Assembly: GCA_001468865.1 (NCBI GenBank)
Contig: LDIY01000007.1
Span: forward strand, 1 to 64,000
DNA from: a candidate division TM6 bacterium SOIL31
GTDB taxonomy: Bacteria; Babelota; Babeliae; Babelales; Vermiphilaceae
Direction: 5' to 3'
DNA length: 64,000 bases
The position numbers and the translations under genes were made by a program. How positions within the stretch are numbered: position 1 is the stretch's first letter; each line of letters starts with the position of its first letter. Shown here one piece after another: positions 18,972-29,201 of the stretch. Under the pieces are notes generated by a model. The model was not told the origin of the DNA. It saw nothing but the letters and a program-made list of their open reading frames with translations, and made no database searches.

Positions 18972-20309
18972 TTACGCCCGGTAATTACGTAATTGCTCGA
19001 GTAATGTTACTCTTACTTTTGGTAATAACATTAATAACCCATATAAGTTAATAAAGAGCATTGCCGCAATCACAAAATCTGCTAAATCCCACACCAACTC
19101 AACAGCCGCTACAGCTCCTGCCAGTGCGCATAAACTATACACAGCATTGAAAAGATTGTTGAAGCGATTATTGGTTAAAAAGAGCCATGCAGATCGAACA
19201 ACATATGCATACGACACAATTACACCAAGACCAAATGTCATGGCGAGGAAACTCACAATCCATCCACCATATATGCCAAATGTTGTATCAAATGCAGAAA
19301 TAGTCAATGCAGTACTTGTTAACCCATTATTCCATACACCAGATACCACAATACATAGTGCAATAATAAAACCGATGCAAGTACTAATAAATGTACTCAT
19401 CATACCCATAAAACCATTTTGTACTGCGTTATCATTTCCGGTAGAACCAAACATAATTGCTGCAGAACCCAATCCTGATTCAGTTGCAAAAATAGAACGT
19501 GACATACCCGCTGAAATCATTTGTTGCATAGAAAAGCCAAGAAAACCAGCCCCGACCGCTTGCATTCCCAAACCACTCGTTACGATTAAAGATAACGCAG
19601 CTCCAAGGGATTGATAATGGTAAGCAAGTACCGCTAATGAAGACAACATAAAGACCGCTACTTTTACCGGCACAATACTCACTGATATTTTAATAATACG
19701 TTGTGCACCACCAAATAAAATAAACAGAACAAATGCTAATAAACCGAGGCCGCTCATAAGTGGTGCAATTCCCCAGGTAGTAGCAAGACTGACAGAAATT
19801 GAATTAGACTGAATAAGATTACCACCAATCAAACCATAGAACACACAACAGAATGCATAGATGTGCGGCAAATATGCTCCGCCTGCAACATCTTTTAGAT
19901 AAAGCATTGGCCCACCAAGGACTGTTTTTTCTGTTGTTCTAGAACCGTATAATGTGCTTAAATATACTTCTCCAAAACGTACTGACATCAAAATAAAACC
20001 AAATATCACAAACCAAAATGCTGCGCCCGGCCCACCAGCATAAATAGCTGTTGCAACACCTGCCACAACACCATTCCCTAAGTTGGAATTGATGGTATTA
20101 ATGAATGCATGAAAGGGAGATACATCACCCGCTTGTTGAGTCTTTTGAGGAGAAGGACAAAGTGCCGTTTTAAGTGCTGTGAAAAAATAAGTAAACTGCA
20201 CGCCTCTCAAAACCAAGGTATAAATAAGACTGATCGCAATAACATACAACATAAGTGGCCAACCGCATATTATCGCATTTATTTCCCTTATCATCATCAT
20301 AAAATCCAT
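18972..20309 (-). CDS. Sodium:alanine symporter family (AGCS) protein
   Basis: GNGVVAGVATAIYAGGPGAAFWFVIFGF and multiple TM segments. Confidence 0.9.
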   Translation of the reverse strand: MDFMMMIREINAIICGWPLMLYVIAISLIYTLVLRGVQFTYFFTALKTALCPSPQKTQQAGDVSPFHAFINTINSNLGNGVVAGVATAIYAGGPGAAFWFVIFGFILMSVRFGEVYLSTLYGSRTTEKTVLGGPMLYLKDVAGGAYLPHIYAFCCVFYGLIGGNLIQSNSISVSLATTWGIAPLMSGLGLLAFVLFILFGGAQRIIKISVSIVPVKVAVFMLSSLAVLAYHYQSLGAALSLIVTSGLGMQAVGAGFLGFSMQQMISAGMSRSIFATESGLGSAAIMFGSTGNDNAVQNGFMGMMSTFISTCIGFIIALCIVVSGVWNNGLTSTALTISAFDTTFGIYGGWIVSFLAMTFGLGVIVSYAYVVRSAWLFLTNNRFNNLFNAVYSLCALAGAVAAVELVWDLADFVIAAMLFINLYGLLMLLPKVRVTLLEQLRNYRA

Positions 20310-20395
20310 AGATTTTCCTTCGCTTAAAATATTTTTACAATAAGGTCATAGATCAGTATACTTAAATTTTAACGTTTCGATAAGGCGCAAAAATA

Positions 20396-20839
20396 ATGAA
20401 AATCCTCGCTCTTGATATTGGTGATCGTTGGACCGGAGTAGCAATATCTGATCCTTTGGGTATTTTACCCCGTCCATACGACACATTCAAAACTGCTGAT
20501 CTCATTTCCGAGTTACAAAAAACAATCGAAAAAGAAAGCGTTTCTACTATTGTCGTCGGTTTACCCACAACACTGAGGGGCACTGAAAGCGATCAAACTA
20601 AAAAGGTAATTGCGTTAACCGATGAACTCAAATCACATTTTCCGGCCATTCAATGGCAGATGTGGGATGAACGCTTGAGCAGCAAGCGTGCTGCTGCCAT
20701 TAAACACGCCAAAACCAAAGAAGAGAAATTGCGATCACACGCGATTGCAGCTGCAACTTTTTTGAGTACGTATCTTGATTATAAAAGATTTTTAACCCCA
20801 TCTTCGGAATCTCACGATGGGGATCCCGGCGAAGATTAA
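20396..20839 (+). CDS. ruvX: RuvX/YqgF-family Holliday junction resolvase-like protein
   Basis: MKILALDIGDRWTGVAISDPLGILPRPYDTF and IVVGLPTTLRGTESDQ. Confidence 0.92.
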   Translation: MKILALDIGDRWTGVAISDPLGILPRPYDTFKTADLISELQKTIEKESVSTIVVGLPTTLRGTESDQTKKVIALTDELKSHFPAIQWQMWDERLSSKRAAAIKHAKTKEEKLRSHAIAAATFLSTYLDYKRFLTPSSESHDGDPGED

Positions 20840-20933
20840 TTGACAACTCCCCCAGTAATCTTTTAGTTTGACAAATAAAAAGGAAAACAACTTCGCAAGC
20901 GCATCAGCACTATCATTATTAAGGAGTAGTTGC

Positions 20934-21113
20934 ATGAAGTGCCAAAAATGTGATGGATTATTGGTCTTACAAACATTTTTTGATCATCCGCTGAATTTTG
21001 AAGGGTGGAAATGTTTAAATTGTGGTAAAATAATACTTAAGAAAGAAAAAACTATCGAATATGATTCGTTTAGCCTTTTTTATCAACAACAAAAACGTAA
21101 GAATCGTAATTAA
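20934..21113 (+). CDS. Small zinc-ribbon protein
   Basis: MKCQKCDGLLVLQTFFDHPLNFEGWKCLNCGKI with two CxxC pairs; start preceded by AAGGAG. Confidence 0.75.
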   Translation: MKCQKCDGLLVLQTFFDHPLNFEGWKCLNCGKIILKKEKTIEYDSFSLFYQQQKRKNRN

Positions 21114-21137
21114 AGCGACCTTTACTCCTTCGTTTTA

Positions 21138-21206
21138 ATGGGGGTCCCCATGTGACTGCGGCCTTCGTAGTTTTAACGAAATAGGCAATGAAATGGAGCA
21201 TGGGAC
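21138..21206. repeat. Dispersed GGGGTCCCC nested-hairpin element
   Basis: atgggggtccccat...gcggccttcgtagttttaacgaaatagg...catggga; matches the design at 57909-57973. Confidence 0.7.
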
Positions 21207-21210
21207 AAAA

Positions 21211-21276
21211 AAGACTATTGAATACGATTCGTTTAGTCTTTTTTACCAGCAACAAAAACGCAAAAACCGCAACTGA
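21211..21276 (+). pseudogene. Duplicated C-terminal tail of the zinc-ribbon gene
   Basis: KTIEYDSFSLFYQQQKRKNRN* is peptide-identical to codons at 21048-21113 but differs at 11 synonymous positions plus the stop. Confidence 0.75.
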
Positions 21277-21288
21277 AAAACGATTTGC

Positions 21289-21897
21289 ATGCATTCATAC
21301 ATAGCAATTAACAACACGTATGATTTTTTCGAGATCGCACTTTTTAAAAACTATACGATGATCGATAAAGTCAGTGAAGACAAGCGCCATACTAGCAAAC
21401 TCTTCATTTCTCTTTTGGAACAACTTCTCAGCAAAAATAAAATCACTTTTGCTGAGCTTTCCTTTTGCGCGGTTAATTGCGGCCCCGGTCCTTTCTCTAC
21501 CTTGCGTTCAATTATTGCGAGTGCAAATGGCTTGCATTGTGCAACCGGAATTCCCTTAGTTAGCATTGACGGTCTTGAAGCTACTTTTTTAGAATTTTAT
21601 GATGCATCATGTAAAAGTACCGTGGTGCTACTCAATGCATTCAATAATGAAAGCTATTACTTGGTTGCATATGAAGAAGAAGTGATGTCGACAGGATATA
21701 AAAATACAGAACTATTAATGCAGGATATTGAAAGACAATTATCAGCAGGAGATTCTATAAACCTTATCACTGACAAGCAGTGTTCAGTTGAACACATTGG
21801 TCGGCTGGGTTATGAAAAATTCCGCTCGGGTCATTCTTCGGCTGGATATCTTACACCTCTCCATCTTAAAAAACATCCTGTAGAACGCTCTCTTTAA
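21289..21897 (+). CDS. tsaB: tRNA threonylcarbamoyladenosine biosynthesis protein TsaB
   Basis: AVNCGPGPFSTLRSIIASANGLHCATGIPLVSIDGLEA. Confidence 0.9.
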   Translation: MHSYIAINNTYDFFEIALFKNYTMIDKVSEDKRHTSKLFISLLEQLLSKNKITFAELSFCAVNCGPGPFSTLRSIIASANGLHCATGIPLVSIDGLEATFLEFYDASCKSTVVLLNAFNNESYYLVAYEEEVMSTGYKNTELLMQDIERQLSAGDSINLITDKQCSVEHIGRLGYEKFRSGHSSAGYLTPLHLKKHPVERSL

Positions 21898-21973
21898 TAC
21901 CCTTTTGATAAAAAAACCAAAAATATATAAATTAATAGTAAATAACAATTGTATTTTTTCTCCAAGGATTTCT

Positions 21974-22609
21974 ATGAATATACAACGTCTGTTGCTCACC
22001 ATTGCTATCGCTACCAACTTTGGAAACACGTCTATATTGGCAGAACAATCTCAAAATAATAACAACGAACAACAAGATCACATTCAAGAACGTAACGATA
22101 CACAAGATCAGTTTAATGAAATATACAGAGACCATTTGAGAAGAAGACTTGAAGGCTTCCCTTCTGATCCTAATAAAACGCCAACCGATCCGGACATTAT
22201 CGAACATTATCGAGACTTGGTTTTTGGCCAAAATTTTTATCGCAAACGTATATTCTTTGGAACAGACGAATCTGGCAAGCCTTGTTACAAAAGAATTATG
22301 GAACACGAACAAAATAATCCGAAATTTGGTGACGTTGATTTAGTTATTTTTCATAAAGCGGCATGGCATAAGTTGCGCTTTTCTGATTCATTTGAAGTCG
22401 CAGGAATATATGTAGATGAAGACGCTCGACATAAAACTATTCAAAGCATGGCTGGCTCCTGGTTATTTGGTAAAGGGGAAGGTGGCGTGTGGGATCCTCA
22501 ACGCAATACCATTTTTGGCGGTACGCGAGATAAAGAAATTGGCAAAAAATTTGACGAATATATGGAACGGCAAAAAGCTAATCAATCAAAATTTAATAAG
22601 TTTAAATAA
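21974..22609 (+). CDS. Secreted hypothetical protein
   Basis: MNIQRLLLTIAIATNFGNTSILAEQS signal and a polar mature part. Confidence 0.7.
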   Translation: MNIQRLLLTIAIATNFGNTSILAEQSQNNNNEQQDHIQERNDTQDQFNEIYRDHLRRRLEGFPSDPNKTPTDPDIIEHYRDLVFGQNFYRKRIFFGTDESGKPCYKRIMEHEQNNPKFGDVDLVIFHKAAWHKLRFSDSFEVAGIYVDEDARHKTIQSMAGSWLFGKGEGGVWDPQRNTIFGGTRDKEIGKKFDEYMERQKANQSKFNKFK

Positions 22610-22622
22610 ACCATACAATTGG

Positions 22623-22694
22623 AATGAGTTCGTATACTTCGGTCGGTCTTTCACTAAAGCTATAGGAAGGCAGATCGAAGAATACGAACTCATT
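22623..22694. terminator. Long hairpin between convergent genes
   Basis: aatgagttcgtatacttcg pairs with cgaagaatacgaactcatt (18 of 19). Confidence 0.65.
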
Positions 22695-22703
22695 TTACTT
22701 TCT

Positions 22704-23429
22704 TTACTTCCTCCAGAAGATCGCCTTCAACCATTTCAATAAAGTATTACCCTGCTGCGCATGAGCCATCTGAAGTTGGGCAAGAGCAATCTGTTCTTGA
22801 GCAATGGTTTGTTTCTCGTGCAGCAAACTTTCTTTATAGATAGTCAGTTGCGATAAATAATCTTTGTGCTCTCTAATGCGCTTGATGCCATCAGATATAT
22901 TTCTAAAAAACTTATTCGCACGCGATAAAGAAGCATCGCATTCTTCTTGCAGCAAAACATCTTTGCCAACTTCTGCGGAAGCCTTGTTGATGAGGCTTAA
23001 TGCATAATGCATGGTAGGAATCAAAGTAAGTAAATGATTATACGCACTAATAAGTGGTAAATCATCAGTTAGGTAAACATCCTGAACCGCCTCAAAAAAA
23101 GCTCTATCATTATCGTAGGTGTTTTTGGTTAATGTGTGACGTGCAAGCTCATGAAGCAAATGATTAGCACGCTTCAGGCGCCCTGCCGGAGTTGATCGGT
23201 GTAATGTGTAATAGGTCATAGCAGTTATTACTGCGCTTATTCCAACACATGCTGCTGGATGTATTTTGCGCGGAAACTCTTGCATTATTTTATAGCTGCC
23301 ACCCGCGCACAACGCTGCTGTTACTACCGTTCCGATATCCGCTGTTCTATTTTGTATTGCCTGTGTAAAAAAAGGTGTAGCACATATGGTCAATAGAAAA
23401 AACGATTTTACGTGTATATTTCTTATCAT
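22704..23429 (-). CDS. Hypothetical membrane/secreted protein
   Basis: N-terminal hydrophobic stretch, further hydrophobic segments, helical C-terminal part. Confidence 0.7.
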   Translation of the reverse strand: MIRNIHVKSFFLLTICATPFFTQAIQNRTADIGTVVTAALCAGGSYKIMQEFPRKIHPAACVGISAVITAMTYYTLHRSTPAGRLKRANHLLHELARHTLTKNTYDNDRAFFEAVQDVYLTDDLPLISAYNHLLTLIPTMHYALSLINKASAEVGKDVLLQEECDASLSRANKFFRNISDGIKRIREHKDYLSQLTIYKESLLHEKQTIAQEQIALAQLQMAHAQQGNTLLKWLKAIFWRK

Positions 23430-23516
23430 TAAAAAATCCTGTAGTTATAATCTTATGTAATAAAGTATACATCATTAATACCCATTACTCCACATGGTTA
23501 CGTAAGGGGCACCCAT

Positions 23517-24326
23517 TTATAGGATAAAATATGAATTGTTCATTTTTTGGATAAATTCTTCAGCAACCAATTGACTTATAATTTTTTTTACTCGCTCTGT
23601 ATCTTTGCCAATAAGATCTAAAATCTCTTGATGTGTAATTTTTTCAGTATCAACAATAATTTTTAAGATTTTAGCACGAATTTGACGATCAGAACCTTCA
23701 AACCTTGATTGCTTAGTATAATGGGCACTTTTACGACTTGGATTGACCTGCCGTGCTTTTAAAAATACACCATAATCCATCAATGCATAATACCATTCAC
23801 GTGGATTTGATTGATCAATGCTTCGCTCAATCAAAGGCAATAATTCCTTATCGCTGATAGCAGTACTGCTATTATAAAAAAAACTGTGGATAAACACTGC
23901 TCTAATATTTGTTTCTATAAAAATAGTTGGCTGATTAAACGCAAATGCACAAATAGAACCTGCAGTATTAGGACCAATACCAGGAAAGGTTTGCAAAATT
24001 TTTGGGTCTTGCGGTAAAACTCCGCCATATTTATTCACCACAATCTGTGCCAACTGATGCAAAAACCGCGCACGCCGATAATATCCAAGCCCCTGCCAGA
24101 CACTCAAAACATCACGTAATGGCGCTGCAGCTAAATTTTCAAAATCAGGAAATGCTGCAATAAACTCCTCATATTTTGCGATAACACGATGCGTCTGAGT
24201 TTGTTGCAGCATTATTTCTGAAACTAAAATGTAATACGGATTATCGATATTGCGCCACGCAAAATCTCTTTTATTTTGGTGATAAAAGTTCCAAATAAAT
24301 TCTTTAAATTGCGTGATCGAGTTCAT
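23517..24326 (-). CDS. MutY/Nth-family DNA glycosylase without a 4Fe-4S cysteine cluster
   Basis: EIMLQQTQTHRVIAKYEEF, WQGLGYYRRARFLH, FPGIGPNTAGSICAFAF, IETNIRAVFIHSFF; no CX6CX2CX5C. Confidence 0.88.
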   Translation of the reverse strand: MNSITQFKEFIWNFYHQNKRDFAWRNIDNPYYILVSEIMLQQTQTHRVIAKYEEFIAAFPDFENLAAAPLRDVLSVWQGLGYYRRARFLHQLAQIVVNKYGGVLPQDPKILQTFPGIGPNTAGSICAFAFNQPTIFIETNIRAVFIHSFFYNSSTAISDKELLPLIERSIDQSNPREWYYALMDYGVFLKARQVNPSRKSAHYTKQSRFEGSDRQIRAKILKIIVDTEKITHQEILDLIGKDTERVKKIISQLVAEEFIQKMNNSYFIL

Positions 24327-24329
24327 ATG

Positions 24330-25370
24330 TTATTGAGCCAAATCAATCGGCTGAATAAGTACAGCTTTTTCTAATGTTAGCGTTATAGGTCTTAACATTT
24401 GCTGTAAACCCGTCCAATCTATTGATAAACCGAATTTATCACCTATTGCTTTAAGCAATGCTAAAAGTATAACAGATACCGCTGCGTGCCCCAAGAGTGG
24501 TTTAATCATACTGAAATAACCAAATTCTGCTTGCTTTTTATGATTAAGTCCATCAATTTTAACTGCCCTATCTGCATCATCTGTATATTCTAAAAACTTA
24601 ATAATGCGCGCCAATAATCTTGCTACTAAATCTTTTTCTGCTTTAAGATGCTTAGCGCTCCCTATTGGATATTTACTATATTTCTCACCCATTTCTTCTC
24701 TATTCACACCATCCCCCTCAGGTTCTTTACTAACCTTTTTCATCGCTTGCATTCTTTGCAATTCAGTTTCTATAGCAGCAGCCAATTTATTAACTTCTTC
24801 CTGAAGTACAACTCTTGAACACAAACTATTTCCTATCTGCGGTCTATAAGCTGCTATGAGCCACTCTTCTAATTTATCGTTACTTTCTTTTGTATTTTCT
24901 TTTAACAATCTTTCAAGTAGTTCTTGCTGTCGCATTATAGGATGCATTTCTAATATTTTCTCCTGTGCATCACAATGTCGTTTGAACTGAGGAGTAACAG
25001 TAAGATTCCTCGTAAACAAATAAGTAGCAACTGGCAATAGAGCAACTCCTGCCAACACTCGCTTGTCTTCAGGCAGAGATACATCATAGCCATTATAATT
25101 TAATATTGCAGCACCACCTCCAATAACAGCAGGCAACAATGAAGCTGCCACTGCCTTCTTCATTGTTGCTTTTGAAATCACAAGATTTGAAGGAACGAGT
25201 ATCATACTGTTTATTCCGTTATTTATTCCATTAAACGTAGAACCTACGCTATTTTGTATGGAACCAAAAATCGTATTTCCATCTCCGCCTTCCTTCATAC
25301 CAAAAGAAGAAAAACAAATTAAAATTGCCGATAAAAAAACGATCGTTTTTTTTGTTGAAAGTATAGTCAC
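24330..25370 (-). CDS. Secreted/membrane hypothetical protein
   Basis: TIVFLSAILICFSSFGMKEGG signal and further hydrophobic segments. Confidence 0.7.
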   Translation of the reverse strand: MTILSTKKTIVFLSAILICFSSFGMKEGGDGNTIFGSIQNSVGSTFNGINNGINSMILVPSNLVISKATMKKAVAASLLPAVIGGGAAILNYNGYDVSLPEDKRVLAGVALLPVATYLFTRNLTVTPQFKRHCDAQEKILEMHPIMRQQELLERLLKENTKESNDKLEEWLIAAYRPQIGNSLCSRVVLQEEVNKLAAAIETELQRMQAMKKVSKEPEGDGVNREEMGEKYSKYPIGSAKHLKAEKDLVARLLARIIKFLEYTDDADRAVKIDGLNHKKQAEFGYFSMIKPLLGHAAVSVILLALLKAIGDKFGLSIDWTGLQQMLRPITLTLEKAVLIQPIDLAQ

Positions 25371-25419
25371 GGAACATCCTAAAATTTTTATGTTAATGTA
25401 TTAGTTGAATAATATAACA

Positions 25420-25456
25420 AAAAAAAAGAGATATGAATATTCATATCTCTTTTTTC
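25420..25456. terminator. Hairpin terminator
   Basis: aaaaaaaagagatatgaatattcatatctctttttt. Confidence 0.75.
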
Positions 25457-25481
25457 ATATAACCTTAAAGTTATTTTTAGA

Positions 25482-26345
25482 TTAATTATTAATCCCTAAT
25501 AATCTCAAAATAAGTTCCCACCATTTTAAATTGAACAAACTAACTACTGCATTGGATTTTTTTTGTTGAGCATCAGCCGTTACTGTTGCGGCATTAGCAA
25601 TCTTAGCTTTTGATTGGGCATTTTTTTCGGCAATTTCACGCTTTTTACGTTTTTCTTCTGCTTTTTCAAACGCTGGTAATTCTTTATCTCTATATCGAGG
25701 CATGCGATCAATGCGCGAACGAGATTTTTTTATATTCGTTGAAAATACTTGTGCTCGCGTATTTAAATTAACATGTTGATCCCACAAACTATCTCCTTTT
25801 TTCTTATTGTCTTCAGGAATATAAAGCAATACTGCATCAAGCAAATTCGTCGCTGTTTTTGTATCTTCATTTACAACCACGAGTTGATTAACAGCTGAGA
25901 CCAACGGGAAGGAATTAACTCCAGGCTCGGTTGGATATAGTTCAATAATCCATTTATCAAGCTTTTCATTAATAAATACTTTACGTTCCATCTTGCGACA
26001 ATTAGAACACTGATTATTGTTTTCAGGAACTTCTTTAATAATCTCTTCTTTTTTTTCTACATATCGCTTGGCTAATTCATTATTTTTAGCAACGTCATCA
26101 AGTATGGCTTTTACCTGATACAATTTTGCTTGTGGAGTATATTTCGATAACCATAGATAGCTCAAGGCTGCCGTTCCGGCCAGCAGAGGAAGAACAAACC
26201 GAGGCTCTCCTTCTTTGCTCATAAGACCTACACCAGCGGTAGCCAACAACGTACCAAGGTAGACTTTATTTTCACTTATTATCATTGCATGCATACCAAA
26301 CTGCATGCTGAATGCTATTAATAGTATGCTTATCTTTTTTTGCAT
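25482..26345 (-). CDS. Secreted/membrane hypothetical protein with a CxxC
   Basis: MQKKISILLIAFSMQFGMHAMIISE signal; NNNQCSNCRKMERK. Confidence 0.7.
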   Translation of the reverse strand: MQKKISILLIAFSMQFGMHAMIISENKVYLGTLLATAGVGLMSKEGEPRFVLPLLAGTAALSYLWLSKYTPQAKLYQVKAILDDVAKNNELAKRYVEKKEEIIKEVPENNNQCSNCRKMERKVFINEKLDKWIIELYPTEPGVNSFPLVSAVNQLVVVNEDTKTATNLLDAVLLYIPEDNKKKGDSLWDQHVNLNTRAQVFSTNIKKSRSRIDRMPRYRDKELPAFEKAEEKRKKREIAEKNAQSKAKIANAATVTADAQQKKSNAVVSLFNLKWWELILRLLGINN

Positions 26346-26469
26346 TCCCATAACCATGATCAAAAACCCCTCGATATTTGTACAAAATTGTTATATTTGA
26401 ATAGTATAATACAAAAAAAGAGACATGAAAAACTCATGCCTCTTTTTAATTTTTAGATAGCAAATACTG

Positions 26470-28155
26470 TTATCTTACCGGTTCGTATTCAATCTGAATT
26501 CTGCGGCCTTTCAGCATAGAATCTTTGAGCGAACGTACTATCGCTTGCGCTTTCTTTGAATCTTCTACGGTAAAGAACGAACGAGTATTTTGCATAGAAA
26601 TACGGCTCACGCAATCACCATCCACTGAAGCGGCTTTTGCAATAAAATCGATCAATCCTTCTTTTGTCAGGCGGTCAATTTTACCTACGTTAATGAAAAG
26701 ACGAGCTTCATCTCTGCCATGAGCATAGCTACTTCTTGATGAGGAATAACTATCAGCATTGCTTCTGCCACGCCCTCTGCTATCACCACCACGATCACGA
26801 TCCCTGCTTGCGCGTTCACGATCACGAGATGATTCATATGAAGCGTTTAAGTTATTCGATTTTTTATAATGATGAAGCATTTCGCTGCAGTTAACCGATA
26901 ACATACGCTCAATAAGTTCTTCTTTAGTAACATCTTTAAGCGATTCTTGCACCGCACTAACATACGGTTTTACAATCTCATCAATTGGCGTACCGATCAA
27001 CTTTTGCGAAAAATACTCAAGTTGCTTTTGACACAACTGATCACCAGTTGGCACTTGAATTGCTTTAACAGTAATACCAAGTTGTTGTTCAATAAATTTA
27101 ATTTTTCTTAATGAAGTACCGATAATAATTGAAACACCAGATTTGCCCGCACGTGCTGTACGACCACTTCTATGGGTATAATTTTCAATATCATCAGGTA
27201 AGTTGCAATGCAATACATGAGTAACACCATCAACGTCAATACCGCGCGCTGCAACATCAGTTGCAATAAGCACTTGTATCTTTTTATCTCTGAATTTTTT
27301 CATCACGGCATCACGTTGAGGCTGTGATAAATCACCATGCAATGCATCCGAATTATAGCCTGCATTAATAAGCTGCGCGCTCATTTCTTGCGTATCACGT
27401 TTTGTTCTGCAAAACACAATACCAAACATATCAGGGTATAAATCGATAAAACGTCTTACGGCGCTGTAAACATCTGCATTTCTGACGATACAGAATTGAT
27501 GTTCAATGTTTGTTGCACCACTATTACGCGAACCAACGGTAATTTGAAGAGGATTATGCATATATGTATGCGCAATCTTTTCAATCTTAGGTTGCATCGT
27601 TGCAGAAAACAACCATACTTTTTTGTCTGATGGAGTTGATTTAAGAATTTCATCGATATCTTCTTGGAAACCCATATCTAACATTTGATCAGCTTCATCT
27701 AAAACCACACGGCTAATACGATCTAACGTAATAGTTCTACGATTAATATGATCAATCAATCTGCCAGGAGTTCCCACGATAATATTAACGCCACGTCTGA
27801 TAGCACTAACCTGTGTTCTGATATCAGCACCGCCATAAACGGCAACAACGTTAAAACCATCAATATATTTTGAATAAGCTGTCAGTTCTTTGGTTATTTG
27901 CAGACAAAGCTCACGCGTTGGGCAGATTACCAGTCCCTGTGTTTTACCATCCATAACAGCCGAAATCAATGGCAACCCAAACGCGGCTGTTTTACCAGTA
28001 CCTGTTTGTGCCAAACCTATAAGATCCCTATCTCCCTGTAAAAGGGCTGGGATCGCTTTTTCCTGAATTGCTGTGGGTTGGGTAAAACCTAATTCAGAAA
28101 CTGCTTTCACTAAACGTGAATCAACACCCAATGCTTGTATACTCATACGTCTCAC
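26470..28155 (-). CDS. DEAD-box RNA helicase with a C-terminal DbpA-like RNA-binding domain
   Basis: AQTGTGKTAAFGLP, VLDEADQMLDMGF, HRSGRTARAGKSG; RLFINVGKIDRLTKEGLIDFI. Confidence 0.94.
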   Translation of the reverse strand: MRRMSIQALGVDSRLVKAVSELGFTQPTAIQEKAIPALLQGDRDLIGLAQTGTGKTAAFGLPLISAVMDGKTQGLVICPTRELCLQITKELTAYSKYIDGFNVVAVYGGADIRTQVSAIRRGVNIIVGTPGRLIDHINRRTITLDRISRVVLDEADQMLDMGFQEDIDEILKSTPSDKKVWLFSATMQPKIEKIAHTYMHNPLQITVGSRNSGATNIEHQFCIVRNADVYSAVRRFIDLYPDMFGIVFCRTKRDTQEMSAQLINAGYNSDALHGDLSQPQRDAVMKKFRDKKIQVLIATDVAARGIDVDGVTHVLHCNLPDDIENYTHRSGRTARAGKSGVSIIIGTSLRKIKFIEQQLGITVKAIQVPTGDQLCQKQLEYFSQKLIGTPIDEIVKPYVSAVQESLKDVTKEELIERMLSVNCSEMLHHYKKSNNLNASYESSRDRERASRDRDRGGDSRGRGRSNADSYSSSRSSYAHGRDEARLFINVGKIDRLTKEGLIDFIAKAASVDGDCVSRISMQNTRSFFTVEDSKKAQAIVRSLKDSMLKGRRIQIEYEPVR

Positions 28156-28320
28156 AAATAAAAAAAGTGTATAAAAATGCTAAAAATTCGACAGGTACAA
28201 AAAGCACCCATAAATCATATCTTAAGAATAACCCTTTTTTTACAAACTGTCAAAACAATGTGCCAGAATACCTATATATCAGGTACTCCGGCACGCTGTT
28301 TTTAATCTATGATCGTATTA

Positions 28321-29016
28321 TTAATGAGTTTCAGCCCATTTAAGATCTTTTAATTGTGCAATGATAGCATCATTGCGATCAATACTGGCTTTCCATTTTG
28401 CAATTTTCGCATCAAGCTGTGCGTGATGATTCCAAGCGGAGCGAGCCATCTTCATAAAAAGATACCCAGAGACAATGGAAGTGACCGCAAAGATAGGAAC
28501 AAGAACCACCGATTCTTTAAAACCCTGTACCGTGTTGATCAAAAAATCAAACTTATTTTGATTGTAACGGTCAACATCTTTTTGGTTCAACCCAAAAAAT
28601 GCTCCTTTTTTGACAATAGCATCAGTTGCTTTAATACCGTAATTCCTCTCACCTGTCCAATGTTCCAGCAACCAAGAGCTTCCACCTAGAGCTAAGAGTC
28701 CTGTTGTTGCAGAAAGGCCACCCGTAACTGCCGTTCCTACCTTTTTGAAGAAAGGTACAATGCTGCGCTCAATAATACCTTTATGATCATCCATTGCTCG
28801 CTGTAAACGCTCTTTATCTTTTTCCATAATTTGGATATCTCTATCTAATACTTCCAGTAAACTCACGCCATCTTCAGCAAGCTGAGATTTATTAATCAAA
28901 TTATGTGCATATTTTGCCTTTAAATCTTTGCGAATAGCACGTGCATCATATGAAAAGGCTGGCAGTACAGAAGAAATCGCTAATACAACCGCCGTTAAGG
29001 CGTTTCTTTTCTTCAT
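28321..29016 (-). CDS. Secreted/membrane protein: coiled coil - TM - TM - coiled coil
   Basis: MKKRNALTAVVLAISSVLPAFSYDA signal; two hydrophobic stretches flanked by charged helices. Confidence 0.7.
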   Translation of the reverse strand: MKKRNALTAVVLAISSVLPAFSYDARAIRKDLKAKYAHNLINKSQLAEDGVSLLEVLDRDIQIMEKDKERLQRAMDDHKGIIERSIVPFFKKVGTAVTGGLSATTGLLALGGSSWLLEHWTGERNYGIKATDAIVKKGAFFGLNQKDVDRYNQNKFDFLINTVQGFKESVVLVPIFAVTSIVSGYLFMKMARSAWNHHAQLDAKIAKWKASIDRNDAIIAQLKDLKWAETH

Positions 29017-29201
29017 AAACAATCCTCTTATTATTATAACGTTTTTCACATTATTCAGGGTACACTTCCCCCTATTATTAGGGTATACTTTCCTTCCAAA
29101 ACTATCAAAAGCCCCCATAAATAGGACCTATCCATTTTGCTACCAACAAAAAACCCCATCTATAGCTATGCTACAGACGGGATTTCTCATTAATTTAAGA
29201 T

